From assembly GCF_933775445.1 (NCBI RefSeq), contig NW_026089494.1, forward strand, positions 1 to 64,000: a DNA stretch of 64,000 bases, given 5' to 3'. Each line of letters opens with the position of its first letter. Position 1 is the stretch's first letter. The notes under the pieces are model-generated. The model was not told the origin of the DNA. It did no database searches and was given only the letters and a program-made list of their open reading frames with translations. Of this stretch, positions 26,801 to 42,174 are shown in pieces. The DNA comes from Argentina anserina. Taxonomy: Eukaryota > Streptophyta > Magnoliopsida > Rosales > Rosaceae. A program made the position numbers and the translations under genes.

Positions 26801-29199
26801 ATAGAAAGATACTCAGTTTGAAAGAAACACACGGCCACACTGGAAACACTCTCACATTCAATAGAAACTCGCATCAAAAAGGCTTACAGAAAGATACTCA
26901 AACGAGAATTGAAAAGATACTCAAATTGCAATAGTAAACATACTCAAACGATAGAAAGATACTCAGTTTGAAAGAAACACACGCCCACACTGGAAACACT
27001 CTCAAATTCAAGAAAAACTCGCATCAGAAAGCCGTTCAGAAACATACTCAAACGGGAATTGAAAAGATACTCAAAGTGCAATAGTAAACATACTCAAACG
27101 ATAGAAAGATACTCAGTTTGAAAGAAACACACGCCCACACTGGAAACACTCTCAAATTCAAGAAAAACTCGCATCGAAAGCCGTTCAGAAAGATACTCAA
27201 ACGAGAATTGAAAAGATACTCAAATTGCAATAGTAAACATACTCAAACGATAGAAAGATACTCAGTTTGAAAGAAACACACGCCCACACTGGAAACACTC
27301 TCAAATTCAAGAGAAACGCGCATCAGAAAGCCGTTCAGAAACATACTGAAACGGGAATTGAAAAGATACTCAAATTGCAATAGTAAACATACTCAAACGA
27401 TAGAAAGATACTCAGTTTGAAAGAAACACATGCCCACACTGGAAACACTCTCAAATTCAAGAAAAACTCGCATCGAAAGCCGTTCAGAAAGATACTCAAA
27501 CGAGAATTGAAAAGATACTCAAATTGCAATAGTAAACATACTCAAACGATAGAAAGATACTCAGTTTGAAAGAAACACACGCCCACACTGGAAACACTCT
27601 CAAATTCAAGAGAAACTCGCATCAGAAAGCCGTTCAGAAACATACTCAAACGGGAATTGAAAAGATACTCAAAGTGCAATAGTAAACATACTCAAACGAT
27701 AGAAAGATACTCAGTTTGAAAGAAACACACGGCCACAGTGGAAACACTCTCACATTCAATAAAAACTCGCATCAGAAAGGCTTACAGAAAGATACTCAAA
27801 CGAGAATTGAAAAGATACTCAAATTGCAATAGTAAACATACTCAAACGATAGAAAGATACTCAGTTTGAAAGAAACACACGCCCACACTGGAAACACTCT
27901 CAAATTCAATAGAAACTCGCATCAGAAAGGCTTACAGAAAGATACTCAAACGAGAATTGAAAAGATACTCAAATTGCAATAGTATACATACTCAAACGAT
28001 AGAAAGATACTCAGTTTGAAAGAAACACACGCCCACACTGGAAACACTCAAATTCAATAGAAACTCGCATCAGAAAGGCTTACAGAAAGATACTCAAACG
28101 AGAATTGAAAAGATACTCAAATTGCAATAGTAAACATACTCAAACGATAGAAAGATACTCAGTTTGAAAGAAACACACGCCCACACTGGAAACACTCTCA
28201 AATTCAAGAAAAACTCGCATCGAAAGCCGTTCAGAAAGATACTCAAACGAGAATTGAAAAGATACTCAAAGTGCAATAATAAACATACTCAAACGATAGA
28301 AAGATACTCAGTTTGAAAGAAACAGACGCCCACACTGGAAACACTCTCAAATTCAAGAAAAACTCGCATCAGAAAGCCGTTCAGAAACAAACTCAAACGG
28401 GAATTGAAAAGATACTCAAAGTGCAATAGTAAACATACTCAAACGATAAAAAGATACTCAGTTTGAAAGAAACACACGCCCACACTGGAAACACTCTCAA
28501 ATTCAATAGAAACTCGCATCAAAAAGGCTTACAGAAAGATACTCAAACGAGAACTGAAAAGATACTCAAATTGCAATAGTAAACATACTCAAACGATAGA
28601 AAGATACTCAGTTTGAAAGAAACACACGCCCACACTGGAAACACTCTCAAATTCAAGAAAAACTCGCATCAGAAAGCCGTTCAGAAACATACTCAAACGG
28701 GAATTGAAAAGATACTCAAAGTGCAATAGTAAACATACTCAAACGATAGAAAGATACTCAGTTTGAAAGAAACACACGCCCACACTGGAAACACTCTCAA
28801 ATTCAAGAAAAACTCGCATCAGAAAGCCGTTCAGAAACATACTCAAACGGGAATTGAAAAGATACTCAAAGTGCAATAGTAAACATACTCAAACGATAGA
28901 AAGATACTCAGTTTGAAAGAAACACACGCCCACACTGGAAACACTCTCACATTCAATAAAAACTCGCATCAGAAAGGCTTACAGAAAGATACTTAAACGA
29001 GAATTGAAAAGATACTCAAAGTGCAATAGTAAACATACTCAAACGATAGAAAGATACTCAGTTTGAAAGAAACACACGCCCACACTGGAAACACTCTCAC
29101 ATTCAATAAAAACTCGCATCAGAAAGGCTTACAGAAAGATACTCAAACGAGAATTGAAAAGATACTCAAATTGCAATAGTAAACATACTCAAACGATAG

Positions 29200-32100
29200 A
29201 AAGATACTCAGTTTGAAAGAAACACACGCCCACACTGGAAACACTCTCAAATTCAAGAAAAACTCGCATCAGAAAGCCGTTCAGAAACATACTCAAACGG
29301 GAATTGAAAAGATACTCAAAGTGCAATAGTAAACATACTCAAACGATAGAAAGATACTCAGTTTGAAAGAAACACACGCCCACACTGGAAACACTCTCAC
29401 ATTCAATAAAAACTCGCATCAGAAAGGCTTACAGAAAGATACTCAAACGAGAATTGAAAAGATACTCAAAGTGCAATAGTAAACATACTCAAACGATAGA
29501 AAGATACTCAGTTTGAAAGAAACACACGCCCACACTGGAAACACTCTCAAATTCAAGAAAAACTCGCATTAGAAAGCCGTTCAGAAACAAACTCAAACGG
29601 GAATTGAAAAGATACTCAAAGTGCAATAGTAAACATACTCAAACGATAGAAAGATACTCAGTTTGAAAGAAACACACGCCCACACTGGAAACACTCTCAA
29701 ATTCAATAGAAACTCGCATCAGAAAGGCTTACAGAAAGATACTCAAACGAGAATTGAAAAGATACTCAAATTGCAATAGTAAACATACTCAAACGATAGA
29801 AAGATACTCAGTTTGAAAGAAACACACGCCCACAGTGGAAACACTCTCAAATTCAATAGAAACTCGCATCACAAAGGCTTACAGAAAGATACTCAAACGA
29901 GAATTGAAAAGATACTCAAATTGCAATAGTAAACATACTCAAACGATAGAAAGATACTCAGTTTGAAAGAAACACACGCCCACACTGGAAACACTCTCAA
30001 ATTCAAGAAAAACTCGCATCGAAAGCCGTTCAGAAAGATACTCAAACGAGAATTGAAAAGATACTCAAATTGCAATAGTAAACATACTCAAACGATAGAA
30101 AGATACTCAGTTTGAAAGAAACACACGCCCACACTGGAAACACTCTCAAATTCAAGAGAAACTCGCACCAGAAAGCCGTTCAGAAACATACTCAAACGGG
30201 AATTGAAAAGATACTCAAAGTGCAATAGTAAACATACTCAAACGATAGAAAGATACTCAGTTTGAAAGAAACACACGGCCACACTGGAAACACTCTCACA
30301 TTCAATAAAAACTCGCATCAGAAAGGCTTACAGAAAGATACTCAAACGAGAATTGAAAAGATACTCAAATTACAATAGTAAACATACTCAAACGATAGAA
30401 AGATACTCAGTTTGAAAGAAACACACGGCCACACTGGAAACACTCTCACATTCAATAAAAACTCGCATCAGAAAGGCTTACAGAAAGATACTCAAACGAG
30501 AATTGAAAAGATACTCAAAGTGCAATAGTAAACATACTCAAACGATAGAAAGATACTCAGTTTGAAAGAAACACACGCCCACACTGGAAACACTCTCACA
30601 TTCAATAAAAACTCGCATCAGAAAGGCTTACAGAAAGATACTTAAACGAGAATTGAAAAGATACTCAAAGTGCAATAATAAACATACTCAAACGATAGAA
30701 AGATACTCAGTTTGAAAGAAACACACGCCCACACTGGAAACACTCTCAAATTCAAGAAAAACTCGCATCAGAAAGCCGTTCAGAAACAAACTCAAACGGG
30801 AATTGAAAAGATACTCAAAGTGCAATAGTAAACATACTCAAACGATAGAAAGATACTCAGTTTGAAAGAAACACACGCCCACACTGGAAACACTCTCAAA
30901 TTCAATAGAAACTCGCATCAAAAAGGCTTACAGAAAGATACTCAAACGAGAATCGAAAAGATACTCAAATTGCAATAGTAAACATACTCAAACGATAGAA
31001 AGATACTCAGTTTGAAAGAAACACACGCCCACACTGGAAACACTCTCAAATTCAAGAAAAACTCGCATCAGAAAGCCGTTCAGAAACATACTCAAACGGG
31101 AATTGAAAAGATACTCAAAGTGCAATAGTAAACATACTCAAACGATAGAAAGATACTCAGTTTGAAAGAAACACACGCCCACACTGGAAACACTCTCACA
31201 TTCAATAAAAACTCGCATCAGAAAGGCTTACAGAAAGATACTCAAACGAGAATTGAAAAGATACTCAAAGTGCAATAGTAAACATACTCAAACGATAGAA
31301 AGATACTCAGTTTGAAAGAAACACACGCCCACACTGGAAACACTCTCAAATTCAAGAAAAACTCGCATTAGAAAGCCGTTCAGAAACAAACTCAAACGGG
31401 AATTGAAAAGATACTCAAAGTGCAATAGTAAACATACTCAAACGATAGAAAGATACTCAGTTTGAAAGAAACACACGCCCACACTGGAAACACTCTCAAA
31501 TTCAATAGAAACTCGCATCAGAAAGGCTTACAGAAAGATACTCAAACGAGAATTGAAAAGATACTCAAATTGCAATAGTAAACATACTCAAACGATAGAA
31601 AGATACTCAGTTTGAAAGAAACACACGCCCACAGTGGAAACACTCTCAAATTCAATAGAAACTCGCATCACAAAGGCTTACAGAAAGATACTCAAACGAG
31701 AATTGAAAAGATACTCAAATTGCAATAGTAAACATACTCAAACGATAGAAAGATACTCAGTTTGAAAGAAACACACGCCCACACTGGAAACACTCTCAAA
31801 TTCAAGAAAAACTCGTATCGAAAGCCGTTCAGAAAGATACTCAAACGAGAATTGAAAAGATACTCAAATTGCAATAGTAAACATACTCAAACGATAGAAA
31901 GATACTCAGTTTGAAAGAAACACACGCCCACACTGGAAACACTCTCAAATTCAAGAGAAACTCGCACCAGAAAGCCGTTCAGAAACATACTCAAACGGGA
32001 ATTGAAAAGATACTCAAAGTGCAATAGTAAACATACTCAAACGATAGAAAGATACTCAGTTTGAAAGAAACACACGGCCACACTGGAAACACTCTCACAT

Positions 32101-33050
32101 TCAATAAAAACTCGCATCAGAAAGGCTTACAGAAAGATACTCAAACGAGAATTGAAAAGATACTCAAATTGCAATAGTAAACATACTCAAACGATAGAAA
32201 GATACTCAGTTTGAAAGAAACACACGGCCACACTGGAAACACTCTCACATTCAATAAAAACTCGCATCAGAAAGGCTTACAGAAAGATACTCAAACGAGA
32301 ATTGAAAAGATACTCAAAGTGCAATAGTAAACATACTCAAACGATAGAAAGATACTCAGTTTGAAAGAAACACACGCCCACACTGGAAACACTCTCACAT
32401 TCAATAAAAACTCGCATCAGAAAGGCTTACAGAAAGATACTTAAACGAGAATTGAAAAGATACTCAAAGTGCAATAATAAACATACTCAAACGATAGAAA
32501 GATACTCAGTTTGAAAGAAACACACGCCCACACTGGAAACACTCTCAAATTCAAGAAAAACTCGCATCAGAAAGCCGTTCAGAAACAAACTCAAACGGGA
32601 ATTGAAAAGATACTCAAAGTGCAATAGTAAACATACTCAAACGATAGAAAGATACTCAGTTTGAAAGAAACACACGCCCACACTGGAAACACTCTCAAAT
32701 TCAATAGAAACTCGCATCAAAAAGGCTTACAGAAAGATACTCAAACGAGAATCGAAAAGATACTCAAATTGCAATAGTAAACATACTCAAACGATAGAAA
32801 GATACTCAGTTTGAAAGAAACACACGCCCACACTGGAAACACTCTCAAATTCAAGAAAAACTCGCATCAGAAAGCCGTTCAGAAACATACTCAAACGGGA
32901 ATTGAAAAGATACTCAAAGTGCAATAGTAAACATACTCAAACGATAGAAAGATACTCAGTTTGAAAGAAACACACGCCCACACTGGAAACACTCTCACAT
33001 TCAATAAAAACTCGCATCAGAAAGGCTTACAGAAAGATACTTAAACGAGA
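29200..33050 (+). repeat. 1,799-bp higher-order repeat (12 monomers)
   Basis: Two near-identical copies and the start of a third. Rare markers at this spacing are CTCGCACCAG (near 30,164 and 31,963), CACAGTGGAAAC (near 29,832 and 31,631) and GAATCGAAAAG (near 30,951 and 32,750). The length fits eleven 150-bp monomers and one 149-bp monomer. Differences between copies are isolated single bases, for example CTCGTATCG at 31,814 where the other copy has CTCGCATCG. Confidence 0.85.
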
Positions 33051-34940
33051 ATTGAAAAGATACTCAAAGTGCAATAGTAAACATACTCAAACGATAGAAA
33101 GATACTCAGTTTGAAAGAAACACACGCCCACACTGGAAACACTCTCAAATTCAAGAAAAACTCGCATCAGAAAGCCGTTCAGAAACATACTCAAACGGGA
33201 ATTGAAAAGATACTCAAAGTGCAATAGTAAACATACTCAAACGATAGAAAGATACTCAGTTTGAAAGAAACACACGCCCACACTGGAAACACTCTCACAT
33301 TCAATAAAAACTCGCATCAGAAAGGCTTACAGAAAGATACTTAAACGAGAATTGAAAAGATACTCAAAGTGCAATAGTAAACATACTCAAACGATAGAAA
33401 GATACTCAGTTTGAAAGAAACACACGCCCACACTGGAAACACTCTCAAATTCAAGAAAAACTCGCATCAGAAAGCCGTTCAGAAACAAACTCAAACGGGA
33501 ATTGAAAAGATACTCAAAGTGCAATAGTAAACATACTCAAACGATAGAAAGATACTCAGTTTGAAAGAAACACACGCCCACACTGGAAACACTCTCAAAT
33601 TCAATAGAAACTCGCATCAGAAAGGCTTACAGAAAGATACTCAAACGAGAATTGAAAAGATACTCAAATTGCAATAGTAAACATACTCAAACGATAGAAA
33701 GATACTCAGTTTGAAAGAAACACACGCCCACACTGGAAACACTCTCAAATTCAATAGAAACTCGCATCACAAAGGCTTACAGAAAGATACTCAAACGAGA
33801 ATTGAAAAGATACTCAAATTGCAATAGTAAACATACTCAAACGATAGAAAGATACTCAGTTTGAAAGAAACACACGCCCACACTGGAAACACTCTCAAAT
33901 TCAAGAAAAACTCGCATCGAAAGCCGTTCAGAAAGATACTCAAACGAGAATTGAAAAGATACTCAAATTGCAATAGTAAACATACTCAAACGATAGAAAG
34001 ATACTCAGTTTGAAAGAAACACACGCCCACACTGGAAACACTCTCAAATTCAAGAAAAACTCGCATCAGAAAGCCGTTCAGAAACAAACTCAAACGGGAA
34101 TTGAAAAGATACTCAAAGTGCAATAGTAAACATACTCAAACGATAGAAAGATACTCAGTTTGAAAGAAACACACGCCCACACTGGAAACACTCTCAAATT
34201 CAATAGAAACTCGCATCAGAAAGGCTTACAGAAAGATACTCAAACGAGAATTGAAAAGATACTCAAATTGCAATAGTAAACATACTCAAACGATAGAAAG
34301 ATACTCAGTTTGAAAGAAACACACGCCCACACTGGAAACACTCTCAAATTCAATAGAAACTCGCATCACAAAGGCTTACAGAAAGATACTAAAACGAGAA
34401 TTGAAAAGATACTCAAAGTGCAATAGTAAACATACTCAAACGATAGAAAGATACTCAGTTTGAAAGAAACACACGCCCACACTGGAAACACTCTCAAATT
34501 CAAGAAAAACTCGCATCGAAAGCCGTTCAGAAAGATACTCAAACGAGAATTGAAAAGATACTCAAAATGCAATAGTAAACATACTCAAACGATAGAAAGA
34601 TACTCAGTTTGAAAGAAACACACGGCCACACTGGAAACACTCTCACATTCAATAAAAACTCGCATCAGAAAGGCTTACAGAAAGATACTCAAACGAGAAT
34701 TGAAAAGATACTCAAAGTGCAATAGTAAACATACTCAAACGATAGAAAGATACTCAGTTTGAAAGAAACACACGCCCACACTGGAAACACTCTCAAATTC
34801 AAGAAAAACTCGCATCGAAAGCCGTTCAGAAAGATACTCAAACGAGAATTGAAAAGATACTCAAAGTGCAATAGTAAACATACTCAAACGATAGAAAGAT
34901 ACTCAGTTTGAAAGAAACACACGGCCACACTGGAAACACT

Positions 34941-37900
34941 CTCACATTCAATAGAAACTCGCATCAAAAAGGCTTACAGAAAGATACTCAAACGAGAATT
35001 GAAAAGATACTCAAATTGCAATAGTAAACATACTCAAACGATAGAAAGATACTCAGTTTGAAAGAAACACACGCCCACACTGGAAACACTCTCAAATTCA
35101 AGAAAAACTCGCATCAGAAAGCCGTTCAGAAACATACTCAAACGGGAATTGAAAAGATACTCAAAGTGCAATAGTAAACATACTCAAACGATAGAAAGAT
35201 ACTCAGTTTGAAAGAAACACACGCCCACACTGGAAACACTCTCAAATTCAAGAAAAACTCGCATCGAAAGCCGTTCAGAAAGATACTCAAACGAGAATTG
35301 AAAAGATACTCAAATTGCAATAGTAAACATACTCAAACGATAGAAAGATACTCAGTTTGAAAGAAACACACGCCCACACTGGAAACACTCTCAAATTCAA
35401 GAGAAACGCGCATCAGAAAGCCGTTCAGAAACATACTGAAACGGGAATTGAAAAGATACTCAAAGTGCAATAGTAAACATACTCAAACGATAGAAAGATA
35501 CTCAGTTTGAAAGAAACACACGGCCACACTGGAAACACTCTCACATTCAATAAAAACTCGCATCAGAAAGGCTTACAGAAAGATACTCAAACGAGAATTG
35601 AAAAGATACTCAAAGTGCAATAGTAAACATACTCAAACGATAGAAAGATACTCAGTTTGAAAGAAACACACGGCCACACTGGAAACACTCTCACATTCAA
35701 TAAAAACTCGCATCAGAAAGGCTTACAGAAAGATACTCAAACGAGAATTGAAAAGATACTCAAAGTGCAATAGTAAACATACTCAAACGATAGAAAGATA
35801 CTCAGTTTGAAAGAAGCACAGGCCCACACAGGAAACACTCTCAAATTCAAGAAAAACTCGCATCGAAAGCCGTTCAGAAAGATACTCAAACGGGAATTGA
35901 AAAGATACTCAAAGTGCAATAGTAAACATACTCAAACGATAGAAAGATACTCAGTTTGAAAGAAACACACGCCCACACTGGAAACACTCTCAAATTCAAG
36001 AAAAACTCGCATCAGAAAGCCGTTCAGAAACATACTCAAACGGGAATTGAAAAGATACTCAAAGTGCAATAGTAAACATACTCAAACGATAGAAAGATAC
36101 TCAGTTTGAAAGAAACACACGCCCACACTGGAAACACTCTCACATTCAATAAAAACTCGCATCAGAAAGGCTTACAGAAAGATACTTAAACGAGAATTGA
36201 AAAGATACTCAAAGTGCAATAGTAAACATACTCAAACGATAGAAAGATACTCAGTTTGAAAGAAACACACGCCCACACTGGAAACACTCTCAAATTCAAG
36301 AAAAACTCGCTTTAGAAAGCCGTTCAGAAACAAACTCAAACGGGAATTGAAAAGATACTCAAAGTGCAATAGTAAACATACTCAAACGATAGAAAGATAC
36401 TCAGTTTGAAAGAAACACACGCCCACACTGGAAACACTCTCAAATTCAATAGAAACTCGCATCAGAAAGGCTTACAGAAAGATACTCAAACGAGAATTGA
36501 AAAGATACTCAAATTGCAATAGTAAACATACTCAAACGATAGAAAGATACTCAGTTTGAAAGAAACACACGCCCACACTGGAAACACTCTCAAATTCAAT
36601 AGAAACTCGCATCACAAAGGCTTACAGAAAGATACTCAAACGAGAATTGAAAAGATACTCAAATTGCAATAGTAAACATACTCAAACGATAGAAAGATAC
36701 TCAGTTTGAAAGAAACACATGCCCACACTGGAAACACTCTCAAATTCAAGAAAAACTCGCATCGAAAGCCGTTCAGAAAGATACTCAAACGAGAATTGAA
36801 AAGATACTCAAATTGCAATAGTAAACATACTCAAACGATAGAAAGATACTCAGTTTGAAAGAAACACACGCCCACACTGGAAACACTCTCAAATTCAAGA
36901 GAAACTCGCATCAGAAAGCCGTTCAGAAACATACTCAAACGGGAATTGAAAAGATACTCAAAGTGCAATAGTAAACATACTCAAACGATAGAAAGATACT
37001 CAGTTTGAAAGAAACACACGGCCACACTGGAAACACTCTCACATTCAATAAAAACTCGCATCAGAAAGACTTACAGAAAGATACTCAAACGAGAATTGAA
37101 AAGATACTCAAATTGCAATAGTAAACATACTCAAACGATAGAAAGATACTCAGTTTGAAAGAAACACACGCCCACACTGGAAACACTCTCAAATTCAATA
37201 GAAACTCGCATCAGAAAGGCTTACAGAAAGATACTCAAACGAGAATTGAAAAGATACTCAAATTGCAATAGTAAACATACTCAAACGATAGAAAGATACT
37301 CAGTTTGAAAGAAACACACGCCCACACTGGAAACACTCAAATTCAATAGAAACTCGCATCAGAAAGGCTTACAGAAAGATACTCAAACGAGAATTGAAAA
37401 GATACTCAAATTGCAATAGTAAACATACTCAAACGATAGAAAGATACTCAGTGTGAAAGAAACACACGCCCACACTGGAAACACTCTCAAATTCAAGAAA
37501 AACTCGCATCGAAAGCCGTTCAGAAAGATACTCAAACGAGAATTGAAAAGATACTCAAATTGCAATAGTAAACATACTCAAACGATAGAAAGATACTCAG
37601 TTTGAAAGAAACACACGCCCACACTGGAAACACTCTCAAATTCAAGAGAAACTCGCATCAGAAAGCCGTTCAGAAACATACTCAAACGGGAATTGAAAAG
37701 ATACTCAAAGTGCAATAGTAAACATACTCAAACGATAGAAAGATACTCAGTTTGAAAGAAACACACGCCCACACTGGAAACACTCTCAAATTCAAGAAAA
37801 ACTCGCATCGAAAGCCGTTCAGAAAGATACTCAAACGAGAATTGAAAAGATACTCAAAGTGCAATAATAAACATACTCAAACGATAGAAAGATACTCAGT

Positions 37901-40350
37901 TTGAAAGAAACACACGCCCACAGTGGAAACACTCTCAAATTCAAGAGAAACGCGCATCAGAAAGCCGTTCAGAAACATACTGAAACGGGAATTGAAAAGA
38001 TACTCAAAGTGCAATAGTAAACATACTCAAACGATAGAAAGATACTCAGTTTGAAAGAAACACACGGCCACACTGGAAACACTCTCACATTCAATAGAAA
38101 CTCGCATCAAAAAGGCTTACAGAAAGATACTCAAACGAGAATTGAAAAGATACTCAAATTGCAATAGTAAACATACTCAAACGATAGAAAGATACTCAGT
38201 TTGAAAGAAACACACGCCCACACTGGAAACACTCTCAAATTCAAGAAAAACTCGCATCAGAAAGCCGTTCAGAAACATACTCAAACGGGAATTGAAAAGA
38301 TACTCAAAGTGCAATAGTAAACATACTCAAACGATAGAAAGATACTCAGTTTGAAAGAAACACACGCCCACACTGGAAACACTCTCAAATTCAAGAAAAA
38401 CTCGCATCGAAAGCCGTTCAGAAAGATACTCAAACGAGAATTGAAAGATACTCAAATTGCAATAGTAAACATACTCAAACGATAGAAAGATACTCAGTTT
38501 GAAAGAAACACACGCCCACACTGGAAACACTCTCAAATTCAAGAGAAACGCGCATCAGAAAGCCGTTCAGAAACATACTGAAACGGGAATTGAAAAGATA
38601 CTCAAAGTGCAATAGTAAACATACTCAAACGATAGAAAGATACTCAGTTTGAAAGAAACACACGGCCACACTGGAAACACTCTCACATTCAATAAAAACT
38701 CGCATCAGAAAGGCTTACAGAAAGATACTCAAACGAGAATTGAAAAGATACTCAAAGTGCAATAGTAAACATACTCAAACGATAGAAAGATACTCAGTTT
38801 GAAAGAAACACACGGCCACACTGGAAACACTCTCACATTCAATAAAAACTCGCATCAGAAAGGCTTACAGAAAGATACTCAAACGAGAATTGAAAAGATA
38901 CTCAAAGTGCAATAGTAAACATACTCAAACGATAGAAAGATACTCAGTTTGAAAGAAACACACGGCCACACTGGAAACACTCTCACATTCAATAAAAACT
39001 CGCATCAGAAAGGCTTACAGAAAGATACTCAAACGAGAATTGAAAAGATACTCAAAGTGCAATAGTAAACATACTCAAACGATAGAAAGATACTCAGTTT
39101 GAAAGAAGCACAGGCCCACACAGGAAACACTCTCAAATTCAAGAAAAACTCGCATCGAAAGCCGTTCAGAAAGATACTCAAACGGGAATTGAAAAGATAC
39201 TCAAAGTGCAATAGTAAACATACTCAAACGATAGAAAGATACTCAGTTTGAAAGAAACACACGCCCACACTGGAAACACTCTCAAATTCAAGAAAAACTC
39301 GCATCAGAAAGCCGTTCAGAAACATACTCAAACGGGAATTGAAAAGATACTCAAAGTGCAATAGTAAACATACTCAAACGATAGAAAGATACTCAGTTTG
39401 AAAGAAACACACGCCCACACTGGAAACACTCTCACATTCAATAAAAACTCGCATCAGAAAGGCTTACAGAAAGATACTTAAACGAGAATTGAAAAGATAC
39501 TCAAAGTGCAATAGTAAACATACTCAAACGATAGAAAGATACTCAGTTTGAAAGAAACACACGCCCACACTGGAAACACTCTCAAATTCAAGAAAAACTC
39601 GCTTTAGAAAGCCGTTCAGAAACAAACTCAAACGGGAATTGAAAAGATACTCAAAGTGCAATAGTAAACATACTCAAACGATAGAAAGATACTCAGTTTG
39701 AAAGAAACACACGCCCACACTGGAAACACTCTCAAATTCAATAGAAACTCGCATCAGAAAGGCTTACAGAAAGATACTCAAACGAGAATTGAAAAGATAC
39801 TCAAATTGCAATAGTAAACATACTCAAACGATAGAAAGATACTCAGTTTGAAAGAAACACACGCCCACACTGGAAACACTCTCAAATTCAATAGAAACTC
39901 GCATCACAAAGGCTTACAGAAAGATACTCAAACGAGAATTGAAAAGATACTCAAATTGCAATAGTAAACATACTCAAACGATAGAAAGATACTCAGTTTG
40001 AAAGAAACACATGCCCACACTGGAAACACTCTCAAATTCAAGAAAAACTCGCATCGAAAGCCGTTCAGAAAGATACTCAAACGAGAATTGAAAAGATACT
40101 CAAATTGCAATAGTAAACATACTCAAACGATAGAAAGATACTCAGTTTGAAAGAAACACACGCCCACACTGGAAACACTCTCAAATTCAAGAGAAACTCG
40201 CATCAGAAAGCCGTTCAGAAACATACTCAAACGGGAATTGAAAAGATACTCAAAGTGCAATAGTAAACATACTCAAACGATAGAAAGATACTCAGTTTGA
40301 AAGAAACACACGGCCACACTGGAAACACTCTCACATTCAATAAAAACTCG
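34941..40350 (+). repeat. About 3.14-3.29 kb direct duplication (21 versus 22 monomers)
   Basis: The markers CAGGCCCACACAGG (35,819 and 39,111) and CTCGCTTTAG (36,309 and 39,601) lie 3,292 bp apart, but an upstream marker, the CACATTCAATAGAAAC monomer, lies only 3,143 bp apart (34,941 and 38,084). The difference is one monomer. The downstream copy has three successive GGCCAC/CACATTC monomers (near 38,664, 38,813 and 38,964) where the upstream copy has two (near 35,521 and 35,670). The match ends near 40,350. Confidence 0.8.
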
Positions 40351-42174
40351 CATCAGAAAGCCGTTCAGAAACAAACTCAAACGGGAATTGAAAAGATACT
40401 CAAAGTGCAATAGTAAACATACTCAAACGATAGAAAGATACTCAGTTTGAAAGAAACACACGCCCACACTGGAAACACTCTCAAATTCAATAGAAACTCG
40501 CATCAGAAAGGCTTACAGAAAGATACTCAAACGAGAATTGAAAAGATACTCAAATTGCAATAGTAAACATACTCAAACGATAGAAAGATACTCAGTTTGA
40601 AAGAAACACACGCCCACACTGGAAACACTCTCAAATTCAATAGAAACTCGCATCACAAAGGCTTACAGAAAGATACTCAAACGAGAATTGAAAAGATACT
40701 CAAATTGCAATAGTAAACATACTCAAACGATAGAAAGATACTCAGTTTGAAAGAAACACACGCCCACACTGGAAACACTCTCAAATTCAAGAGAAACTCG
40801 CATCACAAAGGCCTACAGAAAGATACTCAAACGAGAATTGAAAAGATACTCAAATTGCAATAGTAAACATACTCAAACGATAGAAAGATACTCAGTTTGA
40901 AAGAAACACACGCCCACACTGGAAACACTCTCAAATTCAATAGAAACTCGCATCAGAAAGGCTTACAGAAAGATACTCAAACGAGAATTGAAAAGATACT
41001 CAAATTGCAATAGTAAACATACTCAAACGATAGAAAGATACTCAGTTTGAAAGAAACACACGGCCACACTGGAAACACTCTCAAATTCAATAGAAACTCG
41101 CATCACAAAGGCTTACAGAAAGATACTCAAACGAGAATTGAAAAGATACTCAAATTGCAATAGTAAACATACTCAAACGATAGAAAGATACTCAGTTTGA
41201 AAGAAACACACGCCCACACTGGAAACACTCTCACATTCAATAAAAACTCGCATCGAAAGCCGTTCAGAAAGATACTCAAACGAGAATTGAAAAGATACTC
41301 AAATTGCAATAGTAAACATACTCAAACGATAGAAAGATACTCAGTTTGAAAGAAACACACGCCCACACTGGAAACACTCTCAAATTCAATAGAAACTCGC
41401 ATCAGAAAGGCTTACAGAAAGATACTCAAACGAGAATTGAAAAGATACTCAAATTGCAATAGTAAACATACTCAAACGATAGAAAGATACTCAGTTTGAA
41501 AGAAACACACGCCCACACTGGAAACACTCTCAAATTCAATAGAAACTCGCATCACAAAGGCTTACAGAAAGATACTCAAACGAGAATTGAAAAGATACTC
41601 AAATTGCAATAGTAAACATACTCAAACGATAGAAAGATACTCAGTTTGAAAGAAACACAGGCCCACACTGGAAACACTCTCAAATTCAAGAAAAACTCGC
41701 ATCGAAAGCCGTTCAGAAAGATACTCAAACGAGAATTGAAAAGATACTCAAATTGCAATAGTAAACATACTCAAACGATAGAAAGATACTCAGTTTGAAA
41801 GAAACACACGCCCACACTGGAAACACTCTCAAATTCAAGAAAAACTCGCATCACAAAGCCGTTCAGAAACAAACTCAAACGGGAATTGAAAAGATACTCA
41901 AAGTGCAATAGTAAACATACTCAAACGATAGAAAGATACTCAGTTTGAAAGAAACACACGCCCACACTGGAAACACTCTCAAATTCAATAGAAACTCGCA
42001 TCAGAAAGGCTTACAGAAAGATACTCAAACGAGAATTGAAAAGATACTCAAATTGCAATAGTAAACATACTCAAACGATAGAAAGATACTCAGTTTGAAA
42101 GAAACACACGCCCACACTGGAAACACTCTCATATTCAATAGAAACTCGCATCACAAAGGCTTACAGAAAGATAC

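Noticed and set aside
28840..28860. CENP-B-box-like sequence (AAACGGGA in the CAAACGGGAATTG monomer type)
   Set aside because: Only the right half fits. The essential TTCG of the left half is missing, and a CENP-B function in plants is not established.
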